Below are positions 1 to 6,081 of a stretch of DNA of 11,932 nt, piece by piece (position 1 is the first letter of the stretch; each line of letters opens with the position of its first letter). The DNA lies in the NCBI GenBank assembly GCA_003154335.1, contig PMDE01000054.1, forward strand, positions 80,181-92,112, in the 5' to 3' direction. Under the pieces are notes generated by a model, which saw nothing but the letters and a program-made list of their open reading frames with translations, was not told the DNA's origin and searched no databases. The stretch is from Methanoregula sp. GTDB lineage: Archaea > Halobacteriota > Methanomicrobia > Methanomicrobiales > Methanospirillaceae. The position numbers and the translations under genes are program-made.

Positions 1-119
1 CAGCGGCTGAAGGGGGAGGCGCTGACGATGCTCCCCGGAATGTGGGAGCTCACTTGTGAGCATTGCTCCAGAACCCAAAAACCAACCTTTTTCAGCATTG
101 CCACCACAAGAAAAGTGCT
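1..119. other. Unresolved left edge of window
   Basis: No gene can be assigned with confidence. Plus frame 1 is open from the window start to a stop at 205-207 and its first 17 or so codons are rich in G/C at third positions, so it could be the tail of an upstream gene. Plus frame 3 stops at 57-59. On the minus strand an ATG at 61-63 opens a frame that runs off the left edge, so a divergent gene is also possible. No clear TATA-like box was seen before the flavoprotein gene at 120. Confidence 0.3.
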
Positions 120-734
120 ATGCCTATCAAGGTACTCGCATTTGCCGGAAGTCCACGAAGGCATGGAAATTCTGAACTGCTTCTTGACTGGGTTCTTGCC
201 TCAATGAGTACGGAAAGGGAGGTTTCTATCGAAAAAATTGCCCTGACCGAAGCTGACATCAATCCCTGCCGGGGCTGCAATGCGTGTGAAAAGCTGAATA
301 AATGTATTCAGCATGATGGTATGGATATCTATCATGACAAAATAGTCGAAGCTGATTGCATTATCCTTTCCTCGCCAATCTACTGCATGGGTATTGCCTC
401 ACAGCCAAAGGCCCTGATCGATCGGGCACAGGTCTTCCGTTCACGGAAATATGTCCTCAGACTTCCGATCGTTCCCCCCGAACGCAAGGGAAAACGACTC
501 GGGGTGTTTCTGGCTACTGCGGGACAGAAATGGAGCTATGTCTTTGATGCCGCTGTTCCTTCAGTCAAGTGTTTTTTCCACGTTATCGATATCAAAGATG
601 CCGACATTTCCTACCTGATGATCAACGGCGTTGATGAAAAAGGCGCAATCGAGAATCACCCTTCTGCAAAAACCGGTGCAGAAAATCTGGGAAAAACAGT
701 TATTTCAGAAATAAAAACGCGTCTCGCCTCGTGA
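120..734 (+). CDS. Iron-sulfur flavoprotein (Isf-type, flavodoxin-like fold), copy 1
   Basis: Predicted cytoplasmic redox protein of 204 residues that should bind FMN and a 4Fe-4S cluster. Seen: an N-terminal beta strand followed by GSPRRHGNSE (residues 10-19), the FMN-phosphate loop of the NADPH-dependent FMN reductase family; a compact cysteine motif C50-x2-C53-x2-C56-x5-C62; and SPIYCMG with a following K-ALIDR segment, typical of the flavodoxin core. Known: methanogen Isf proteins carry a compact CX2CX2CX4-7C motif and accept electrons from ferredoxin; roles in oxygen or peroxide detoxification have been proposed. An in-frame TTG at 63 would add 19 residues, but the family starts directly at the first strand, so ATG 120 is chosen, although no good Shine-Dalgarno sequence precedes it. 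It lies seven bases before a paralog and is probably co-transcribed with it. The exact electron partner is unknown. Confidence 0.9.
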   Translation: MPIKVLAFAGSPRRHGNSELLLDWVLASMSTEREVSIEKIALTEADINPCRGCNACEKLNKCIQHDGMDIYHDKIVEADCIILSSPIYCMGIASQPKALIDRAQVFRSRKYVLRLPIVPPERKGKRLGVFLATAGQKWSYVFDAAVPSVKCFFHVIDIKDADISYLMINGVDEKGAIENHPSAKTGAENLGKTVISEIKTRLAS

Positions 735-741
735 GGTTTTC

Positions 742-1347
742 ATGGAAATAAAGGTTCTGGGTATATCGGGAAGTCCACACCGGCACGGCAATACTGAAAC
801 CCTTCTTGACAGTTTTCTGGAAGGAACTCATGCTTCCGGAGGGACTGTTGAAAAGGTTATTCTCAATACGCTGCAGTATTCCCCCTGCCGGGGTTGCAAT
901 GCCTGCCACAAAAGCGGGGATTGTATTGTAAAGGATGATGCAGTTATCCTATATGAAAAGATACTAGCTTCAGACTGCCTTGCGGTTGCCTCGCCGATCT
1001 ACACAATGGGAATTACTGCCGAGCTTAAAGGATTTATTGACCGGCAGCAATACCTCTGGGCACGCAAGTTCATTTTAAAAACACTGTACTTTTCTGATGA
1101 TCATATCAAACGCCATAAGGGGATTTTCATCTCGACCGCTGGCCTTGGCTGGGACAATGTTTTTGATGGAGCCTTCCCCGTTATTACCGCACTGTTCAAT
1201 ACGACAGGATTTGAGTACTACGATAACGTGATTGCAAATGATATGGACAGGTATGGCGGTGTTAAAAAACATCCGGCTGCGCTGAAGGATGCCTTTGAGA
1301 AAGGAGGGAAAGTGGTCGGAGTAATAGAAAAATTAAAAACCATCTGA
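742..1347 (+). CDS. Iron-sulfur flavoprotein (Isf-type), copy 2
   Basis: A 201-residue paralog of the preceding gene with the same architecture: FMN loop GSPHRHGNTE (residues 10-19), cysteines C49, C52, C55 and C61 in the same C-x2-C-x2-C-x5-C spacing, and SPIYTMG followed by K-GFIDR. The CRGCNAC core is identical in both copies; the rest has diverged, so this is an old tandem duplication. A GAGGT Shine-Dalgarno-like sequence at 733-737 overlaps the stop codon of copy 1 and leads to ATG 742, which supports translation from one mRNA. The function is inferred from the family: FMN plus Fe-S electron transfer in the cytoplasm. The two could form homodimers or heterodimers, as Isf proteins are oligomeric. 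The gene ends in an A/T-rich convergent region shared with the M50 protease gene. Confidence 0.9.
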   Translation: MEIKVLGISGSPHRHGNTETLLDSFLEGTHASGGTVEKVILNTLQYSPCRGCNACHKSGDCIVKDDAVILYEKILASDCLAVASPIYTMGITAELKGFIDRQQYLWARKFILKTLYFSDDHIKRHKGIFISTAGLGWDNVFDGAFPVITALFNTTGFEYYDNVIANDMDRYGGVKKHPAALKDAFEKGGKVVGVIEKLKTI

Positions 1348-1387
1348 CAGGTTTTTGAAATGTAATTTTTAAAAAAATTGGATTTGA
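1348..1387. terminator. Bidirectional T-run terminator region
   Basis: The 40 bp gap between convergent genes holds T5 at 1352-1356 and T5 at 1366-1370 on the plus strand, and A7 at 1371-1377, which is T7 on the minus strand. T5 followed by A7 also forms a small A/T palindrome. Archaeal RNA polymerase terminates at oligo-T, so this could end both the flavoprotein mRNA and the protease mRNA. Confidence 0.55.
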
Positions 1388-2041
1388 TCAGAAAAAGTAA
1401 AATGATTCCAGAAGCAGCCCGAAAGATGCAATGATTAGCAGGGCGAATATGGGAATATTCCAGGACATGACTTTTCTTCCGTCAAGAATACTGATCGGGA
1501 GCATATTGAATGCAGCAATCATTGCATTGATCTGAATACCGAAAATACCAATCTCTGTCAGGATGTTTCCGAAGGAATTCAGGACAGAACCCCCGATAAA
1601 AACCAACAGGGCAAAAGGAATGCACAGCAGGAGGTTGGTAACAGGTCCAGCAGCAGAAATCTTGCCATTCTGCTCCCGGGTCAGACCTCTTCCATCAGCT
1701 GTGTTGCTATAAATGACGGTCGCTCCCGGGGCAGCAAAGACAAAACCGACAAGGGATGCGAGGGCGACTGCGATGAGCAGCATGGAATTGTCTTTCCTGA
1801 ACTCCGCCCAGTATCCATATCGTATCGCGGTAAATTTGTGCGCCATTTCATGGAGTATGAACCCGATTCCTACTGTAAGAAGTGCGATCCCAAAATAGAG
1901 AAGAGCACCAAGGGGGTCTACGGGTTTTATCGGTCCCAAAATGCCGTTGGGCGCAATTTTTATGATGGCAAATGAAAGTGAAATCGCGAGCCATGCCAGA
2001 AAAAGATCTGCTTCTTCGCGCCGGCTTATCCGTTCGAACAT
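1388..2041 (-). CDS. Site-2-type membrane zinc metalloprotease (peptidase M50 family)
   Basis: Integral membrane protein of 217 residues, predicted to be an intramembrane protease. Seen: HEMAH at residues 64-68 inside a hydrophobic helix (zinc ligands H64 and H68, catalytic E65) and N179-x2-P182-x4-D187-G188, the NPxxxxDG-like motif that supplies the third zinc ligand. Five or six hydrophobic segments fit roughly residues 12-30, 45-66, 86-106, 131-155, 162-182 and 195-214. There is no PDZ or CBS domain, so this is the minimal form common in archaea. The substrate is unknown; S2P relatives cleave membrane-bound regulators or signal peptides. ATG 2041 lies about 25 nt from a TATA-like box (2066-2073) and has no Shine-Dalgarno sequence, which suits a leaderless transcript. 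It is divergent from the chorismate mutase gene, with no evident functional link. Confidence 0.88.
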   Translation of the reverse strand: MFERISRREEADLFLAWLAISLSFAIIKIAPNGILGPIKPVDPLGALLYFGIALLTVGIGFILHEMAHKFTAIRYGYWAEFRKDNSMLLIAVALASLVGFVFAAPGATVIYSNTADGRGLTREQNGKISAAGPVTNLLLCIPFALLVFIGGSVLNSFGNILTEIGIFGIQINAMIAAFNMLPISILDGRKVMSWNIPIFALLIIASFGLLLESFYFF

Positions 2042-2065
2042 AAAAACACCAGATCAGATAGGGTC

Positions 2066-2073
2066 TTTATATG
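2066..2073. promoter_or_regulatory. TATA-like box in divergent promoter
   Basis: TTTATATG on the plus strand reads CATATAAA on the minus strand. It lies about 25 nt upstream of the M50 start (2041) and 33 or 66 nt upstream of the two candidate chorismate mutase starts (2106, 2139). One near-symmetric A/T element could serve both directions, or two overlapping boxes could. Assigned by spacing and resemblance to the archaeal box A only. Confidence 0.5.
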
Positions 2074-2138
2074 TTATCTGTTTTAGTGTTGGGATCCCAA
2101 AGACTATGTTTATTAAAAATCTCGATCATGTACCTCCT

Positions 2139-2423
2139 ATGTCCATTGAGGCCATACGGGAAGAGATCAATAAAGTGGATGGTCAGATTATCCGGCTTAT
2201 CGCCCAACGTCAGGATCTTGCAGGACAAATCGCCCAGGCCAAGATCCACGCGAGGTTGCCTGTTCATGATAAACGGAGAAGCGCTAAGGTTATTGAAAGC
2301 GTATTTAACCAGGCAGCAGAGAAAAAGATTGATCCCGTTGCGGTCCAGAAAATTTTTGAGATTCTTATTTCAATGAGTGAGGACCGTCAGCGGGGGTTTT
2401 ACAGAGAGGGAAACCTTCCCTGA
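2139..2423 (+). CDS. Chorismate mutase, AroQ type, monofunctional
   Basis: Converts chorismate to prephenate, the first committed step to phenylalanine and tyrosine, in the cytoplasm. It has 94 residues, all predicted helical, the size of stand-alone archaeal AroQ. Compared with E. coli P-protein active-site positions, R7, R24, K35, D44, R47 and Q84 match Arg11, Arg28, Lys39, Asp48, Arg51 and Gln88. The position of Glu52 is Ser48 here, which is unusual. The start is uncertain: ATG 2139 gives the usual family length but has no Shine-Dalgarno sequence, while ATG 2106 would add 11 residues and lies closer to the TATA-like box at 2066. The frame also extends further upstream into the M50 gene, but that part is not expected to be translated. 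No prephenate dehydratase or dehydrogenase domain is attached. Confidence 0.9.
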   Translation: MSIEAIREEINKVDGQIIRLIAQRQDLAGQIAQAKIHARLPVHDKRRSAKVIESVFNQAAEKKIDPVAVQKIFEILISMSEDRQRGFYREGNLP

Positions 2424-2448
2424 ATATCTATTTTTGAACAGCGGATGG

Positions 2449-2461
2449 TTTTTTTTGTTTT
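2449..2461 (+). terminator. T-run terminator after chorismate mutase
   Basis: T8-G-T4 begins 26 bp after the chorismate mutase stop, in the 46 bp gap before the convergent CcdA-like gene. An oligo-T tract like this is enough for archaeal termination. No stem was found before it. Confidence 0.55.
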
Positions 2462-2469
2462 CATGGGTT

Positions 2470-3558
2470 TTACCCCATCCATCCGGACAGGATAATAATC
2501 CCGATGGCAATCATCGCCAGTCCTACGATAAGACGAAGTGTCCTGCGATGCCTGATTCTCCATTCGTTCGCACGCTCAGCGTTGATCCCATATGCGACAA
2601 GTACCAGAATCAGGACGAGCGGAAGGACAAAGACAAGATTATAAAGGACGAGATAGGGGAGCCCTTCCATCAGGGAATAGTTCCGGCTCATAAGTCCGAG
2701 AATGGCAAGATAGATCCCTCCCGTGCATGGCAGTTCGAATATTCCGACAAGAATTCCCAGGGCAAATGCTGCCGGGAGGGAGGCCGTACTGACATACTTC
2801 TCAATAAGGTCTTTTTTCGATTCCGGGATTGCGAGGATGAATTCGTCCCTGTTTCTCATCGCATCGATCACATTGATACCACCAAGTATCAGGGCAATCA
2901 ATGCACCTGCGAGGGAAAGTAGCGCAGAGAATCCCGAAAAATGTACGACGGAAAAAAGCCCCGCTCCCGATAACAGATAGAAAATAAATACCGCAGTGAT
3001 ATACATCCCCCCTGTCATAAGAACGCGACGGCGGCTTTTCACGGAAACGACGGATATCAGAAGGAATATCAGGACCGAGAAGGCACAGGGGTTGATACTG
3101 TCAATGAGTGCAGAAGCAACTACCAGCTGTATGGTCGGTTTTGGAGAAGCCGTGGTACAGCCCGTATCCGGAACCGTAACTGTTTCGGGGGTCGTTGAGG
3201 TGCAGGACGCGATTCGTTCTTTCTCGGCCAGAATCGTCGCTTCAAAACGGTTTGTAATATCTGCATCGCCTACCATGGCAGCAGTTCCAATAAACAGGGT
3301 CGGCACGCCGGGACTGCTGATACCGTACTGTCGGCTCATCACGGCAAAGGTGTCCAGGTTTGACGCATTATGGTACACTTCCAGCATCCGGATATCGAGC
3401 TGGGGGTATTTCGCACTGAGAGACGCCAGGAGGGGTTTTACTTTCTCACAGTGGCTGCACCCGTCACCATAAAAATAAAATGCACTGATAGTTGTATTCG
3501 GGATTGTATTATTGGAAAAGGCAGCTGCCGGTATTAATTCGGTTCCATCAATTACTGC
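2470..3558 (-). CDS. Thioredoxin-like domain fused to CcdA/DsbD-like transmembrane electron transporter; no normal start codon
   Basis: This open frame encodes a thioredoxin-like domain with CSHC (codons at 3448-3459) and a GVP cis-proline loop, a Thr/Pro-rich linker, then about six membrane helices. The helices carry INPC and ELPC, the two conserved cysteine sites of CcdA/DsbD proteins, which pass electrons across the membrane. Oddity: the frame is open back to a stop at 3574-3576, yet no ATG, GTG or TTG occurs until ATG 3387, which lies after the CSHC motif and would delete half of the domain. The frame meets the upstream gene in the -1 register at a run of nine A. It is therefore best read as the second half of one protein: with the shift, residues 143-504 of a 504-residue product (CSHC 176-179, membrane cysteines 300 and 420). 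Alternatives are a non-standard ATT or ATA start, a homopolymer sequencing error, or a truncated protein from 3387. Confidence 0.8.
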   Translation of the reverse strand, partial: AVIDGTELIPAAAFSNNTIPNTTISAFYFYGDGCSHCEKVKPLLASLSAKYPQLDIRMLEVYHNASNLDTFAVMSRQYGISSPGVPTLFIGTAAMVGDADITNRFEATILAEKERIASCTSTTPETVTVPDTGCTTASPKPTIQLVVASALIDSINPCAFSVLIFLLISVVSVKSRRRVLMTGGMYITAVFIFYLLSGAGLFSVVHFSGFSALLSLAGALIALILGGINVIDAMRNRDEFILAIPESKKDLIEKYVSTASLPAAFALGILVGIFELPCTGGIYLAILGLMSRNYSLMEGLPYLVLYNLVFVLPLVLILVLVAYGINAERANEWRIRHRRTLRLIVGLAMIAIGIIILSGWMG

Positions 3559-3983
3559 TTTTTTTTTAATTGCTCAAGAATCACATCTTCGAGGAACGCC
3601 GGGATATCCCGGTCCCCGATAAGGGGAGTCGTATTCCCTGAAACAATCACCTCGGGTACGCCACGGTTATTCTCCGGCACACCGAGCTTATCGTTCATTC
3701 TGCTCGAAAAATCAGCATTTGTCTGGTTGTGCCATGTCTCAAGCAACTGGAAATTCACGCCGGAATATTTCTCTGATAAATTCCGGATAAACGGCATTAC
3801 ATTATGGCAATGGGGACATTCTTCGCCGTAAAAGAAATAAACAGTAACATTACCCTGAACTGAAGTATTCACCGCAGGCAATGGAACCGGTGTTTGTGGA
3901 CTCATCGTTGTAATAAAAAAGAGTATACAGGCAACAAGTACCACGACAACGATACCTGCAACGATTTTCAGGGTGTTATCCAT
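3552..3983 (-). CDS. Membrane-anchored thioredoxin-like (glutaredoxin-like) protein; N-terminal part of a probable Trx-Trx-CcdA protein
   Basis: This gene encodes 143 residues in the zero frame. Seen: one hydrophobic segment (residues 7-26) after a short positive start, a Pro-rich spacer, then a thioredoxin-like fold with FFYGEECPHC (redox cysteines C56 and C59) and cis-proline P110 in RGVPEV. Five N-x-S/T sequons (N39, N45, N68, N86, N117) fit an extracytoplasmic, glycosylated domain. The domain is clearly paralogous to the one encoded just downstream: YFYG-x2-C-x-H-C, LS-x-KY, HN, GVP and GD-x-DI recur in the same order. Inferred role: a disulfide exchange partner outside the cell, kept reduced by the CcdA-like part. 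It ends in LKKKQ at the slippery run, so translation could stop here or continue in the -1 frame. ATG 3983 sits 23 nt after a TATA-like element and has no strong Shine-Dalgarno sequence. Confidence 0.88.
   Translation of the reverse strand: MDNTLKIVAGIVVVVLVACILFFITTMSPQTPVPLPAVNTSVQGNVTVYFFYGEECPHCHNVMPFIRNLSEKYSGVNFQLLETWHNQTNADFSSRMNDKLGVPENNRGVPEVIVSGNTTPLIGDRDIPAFLEDVILEQLKKKQ
3558..3564 (-). other. Candidate -1 ribosomal frameshift site, A AAA AAG
   Basis: Read on the minus strand, the last codons of the upstream thioredoxin gene are TTA AAA AAA AAG CAG TAA. The heptamer A AAA AAG is in the correct zero-frame phase for -1 slippage and is the heptamer used in E. coli dnaX. After slippage the next codons are GCA GTA ATT, exactly the open frame that encodes the second thioredoxin domain and CcdA. 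The zero-frame stop follows one codon later. A perfect palindrome GGCAGCTGCC lies about 35 nt downstream, but no convincing stimulatory stem or upstream Shine-Dalgarno element was found. A 9-versus-10 base error in the A run would look the same. Confidence 0.5.
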
Positions 3984-4005
3984 TAGTATCTCTGTAGAAT
4001 TCTTG

Positions 4006-4011
4006 TTTATA
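4006..4011 (-). promoter_or_regulatory. TATA-like box for the thioredoxin/CcdA locus
   Basis: TATAAA on the minus strand, 23-28 nt before ATG 3983, within the A/T-rich ATTAAACTATAAAC. The spacing suggests a leaderless or very short-leader transcript, separate from the arginine operon upstream. Confidence 0.45.
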
Positions 4012-4024
4012 GTTTAATAAAATG

Positions 4025-4046
4025 CCTGCCCATTCAACAGGGCTGG
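4025..4046 (-). terminator. Stem-loop after argB, possible terminator
   Basis: On the minus strand CCAGCCC, an 8-nt loop, then GGGCAGG can form a 7-bp stem with one A-A mismatch, followed by CATTTTATT. It begins five bases after the argB stop codon and precedes the thioredoxin promoter, so it is well placed to end the arginine operon mRNA. Confidence 0.45.
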
Positions 4047-4051
4047 GTTAG

Positions 4052-4927
4052 TCATTTTAATGCGATCATCGTTCCTACACCATCGCGGGTGAAGAGTTCG
4101 AGAATGAGATTATGTTCAGTATTTCCATTTATGATATGAGCGTACGTAACACCATTTTCCACCGCCTTGATTACGGAACTGACCTTCGGGATCATTCCTT
4201 CTCCTATAGCCCCGGATTTTTGCATCATATTCGCTTCAGTTATGGATAGTTTCCGGTATACCGTTGTTCGTCGGGCATCCATTACTCCATCAACATCAGT
4301 CATATTGATGAGTTTGTACGCCTTGAGGGCTATCGCTATGTCACCTGCCGCCGTATCCGCATTAATGTTCAGACTGCCCCCGAACCGATCGATAGCAATG
4401 GGGGCGATCACCGGGATATAATTTTTTTCAAGCAGGGTATTCAGCAGAGCGGGATCGATCCATTCGATCTCTCCTACATGCCCGAGATCAACTTCTTTCT
4501 GGATCCCCCCCACTTCAACCCGCTGGAGATCCATTTTCTTCGCGATAATCAGGTTTCCATCACTCCCTGAAAGACCAACCCCGCGTGCACCGCACTTTGC
4601 AATCAGCGAAACGATACCTTTGTTGATCTTCCCTACCAGCACCATCTGGGCAATCTCGAGGGTTTCCTCGTCCGTAACCCTTAAGCCCCCGACAAAGACC
4701 GACTCCTTGCCCATTGCCTTCATTTTCTCACTGATCTCAGGTCCACCGCCATGGACGAGGACAACCCGGATCCCTACATAGTGCAGGAGCACAGAATCCC
4801 GGATTGCATTTTCGAGAACCTGAGGGTCCACCATTGCGTGCCCCCCGAGTTTTATTACAATAGTTTTCCCGTGGAATTGCTGGATATAGGGCAGTGCCTC
4901 CATGAGAACATCCTCGCGTTTCATCAT
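4052..4927 (-). CDS. argB: Acetylglutamate kinase
   Basis: Phosphorylates N-acetylglutamate with ATP to N-acetylglutamyl 5-phosphate, the second step of arginine synthesis; cytoplasmic amino acid kinase fold. It has 291 residues, full length. Seen: KLGGHAM (26-32), VHGGGPEIS (58-66), GLSGSDGN (118-125), NINADTAAGD (187-196) and GMIPKV (244-249). An N-terminal helix, VLMEALPYIQQFHGK (7-21), precedes the first strand, and the end reads ELFTRDGVGTMI. Both are features of hexameric, arginine-inhibited kinases such as that of Thermotoga, and absent from the arginine-insensitive E. coli type, so feedback control by arginine is likely (inference). ATG 4927 overlaps the argJ stop as ATGA, and a second ATG follows directly at 4924. 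It is the last gene of the operon. Confidence 0.97.
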   Translation of the reverse strand: MMKREDVLMEALPYIQQFHGKTIVIKLGGHAMVDPQVLENAIRDSVLLHYVGIRVVLVHGGGPEISEKMKAMGKESVFVGGLRVTDEETLEIAQMVLVGKINKGIVSLIAKCGARGVGLSGSDGNLIIAKKMDLQRVEVGGIQKEVDLGHVGEIEWIDPALLNTLLEKNYIPVIAPIAIDRFGGSLNINADTAAGDIAIALKAYKLINMTDVDGVMDARRTTVYRKLSITEANMMQKSGAIGEGMIPKVSSVIKAVENGVTYAHIINGNTEHNLILELFTRDGVGTMIALK

Positions 4928-6081
4928 GTAGTGTACCTCCCGTTGATCTCAACATAGCGTTCAGTGAGATCACAACCCCAGGCAGTTGCTTCTTCGTTTC
5001 CGGCTGCCAGGTCAAGAATGAAAATAACCTTCCTGCCATGCATCGTTTCTTTTGCCTTCTTCAGGTCTGCGATAATTTCGCCTGACCGGACAAGCGGATA
5101 TTGCCCGGTCCCGTCGCTAATCCATAAAGAGATCGCATTTGGATCAAATTCAACCCCCGAGCGTCCGGCAGCTGCAATGACCCTTCCCCAGTTTGGATCT
5201 TCCCCGTAGACTGCGGTCTTTACTAAAGGTGATTCGATGATCGTCCGGGCAACCCTTGCAGCAGCGTCTTCCTTTGGAGCTCCGGTCACCGTAACCTCGA
5301 TTAATTTTGTTGCCCCTTCACCATCTGCAGCAATCTGCCGGGCAAGCAACCGGCAGCATTCCTCAAGTGCAGGTGAAAACTCAACCGGATTTACTTTTCC
5401 GGATTCTCCTGTTGCGGTGCAAAGTGCAATATCGTTTGTACTCATATCCCCGTCAACGACAACACGGTTAAACGTCCGCCTTGTTGCCAGTTTAAGGGCT
5501 TCTGACAGCGACTTTGGATCAATTTCCGCATCGGTGTAAATAAACGCAAGCATAGTCCCCATATTCGGAGCGATCATACCACTCCCTTTGGTGATTCCAG
5601 CAACATTGAACCCCTCCCTTTCCACGAGTGCGTGTTTGGGATATGTATCGGTCGTCATTATTGCCTCAGCTGCGAGATTTTCGGCTTCCTCTGAACGATT
5701 AACCCTTATAGCGATTTGATTGCACTGGCGCTGAATAAGTGGAAGATCCAGGTAACGCCCTATGACGCCGGTACTTGCAACACCGACACAATCCGGTTCA
5801 ACTCCCAGCGCAGAACCAGCAAACGTCGACATCGAAACAGCATCATTATACCCTCTTTTTCCGGTATAGGCATTGGCACAGCCGCTGTTTGCGATGACTG
5901 CTTCCAGTCTTCCTTTTTTTATCTGTTTTCGCATGAATTCTATTGGAGCTGCCTTCACGAGATTTTCTGTAAATACTCCTGCAGCTGTCCCGCCAGCATG
6001 AATAAGGGCCAACCCGAACTTTCCTTCTTTCACCCCGTACGCCCTGACACCTTTGACTGCACAAATACTTCGAAACGACAT
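4924..6081 (-). CDS. argJ: Glutamate N-acetyltransferase / ornithine acetyltransferase
   Basis: Moves the acetyl group from N-acetylornithine to glutamate, recycling acetyl groups in arginine synthesis; in bifunctional forms it also makes N-acetylglutamate from acetyl-CoA. It has 385 residues, full length. The enzyme cleaves itself just before a nucleophilic threonine, here T176 in KGSGMIAPNMGTML (165-178). The residue before it is Gly175, where most relatives have Ala. Other family features are TGVIG (104-108), NWGR with upstream GEDPN, and the C-terminal W-x2-DLT-x2-YVEIN. Whether it is mono- or bifunctional cannot be read from the sequence. ATG 6081 follows the CBS gene's stop with no gap (TAAATG), so coupled translation is likely. 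Oxyanion-hole residues fit the conserved TG pair before VIG. Confidence 0.97.
   Translation of the reverse strand: MSFRSICAVKGVRAYGVKEGKFGLALIHAGGTAAGVFTENLVKAAPIEFMRKQIKKGRLEAVIANSGCANAYTGKRGYNDAVSMSTFAGSALGVEPDCVGVASTGVIGRYLDLPLIQRQCNQIAIRVNRSEEAENLAAEAIMTTDTYPKHALVEREGFNVAGITKGSGMIAPNMGTMLAFIYTDAEIDPKSLSEALKLATRRTFNRVVVDGDMSTNDIALCTATGESGKVNPVEFSPALEECCRLLARQIAADGEGATKLIEVTVTGAPKEDAAARVARTIIESPLVKTAVYGEDPNWGRVIAAAGRSGVEFDPNAISLWISDGTGQYPLVRSGEIIADLKKAKETMHGRKVIFILDLAAGNEEATAWGCDLTERYVEINGRYTT

Noticed and set aside
63..119. TTG start extending the first flavoprotein by 19 residues
   Set aside because: The family begins at the first beta strand, which matches ATG 120 and the paralog start; the extra residues look random.
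1941..2105. Long N-terminal extension of the chorismate mutase frame
   Set aside because: It would overlap the 5' part of the M50 gene and precede the promoter; AroQ proteins of this type are about 90-100 residues.
2377..2922. 181-codon plus-strand frame opposite the CcdA-like gene
   Set aside because: It overlaps the chorismate mutase end and the antisense of membrane helices with conserved CcdA cysteine motifs; the product is low in hydrophobic pattern and unrecognisable.
2996..3472. 158-codon plus-strand frame opposite the second thioredoxin domain
   Set aside because: Antisense to a clear thioredoxin/CcdA reading frame with paralog support.
4737..5039. 100-codon minus-strand frame across the argJ/argB junction
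   Set aside because: Out of frame with both genes, which are complete and overlap as ATGA.
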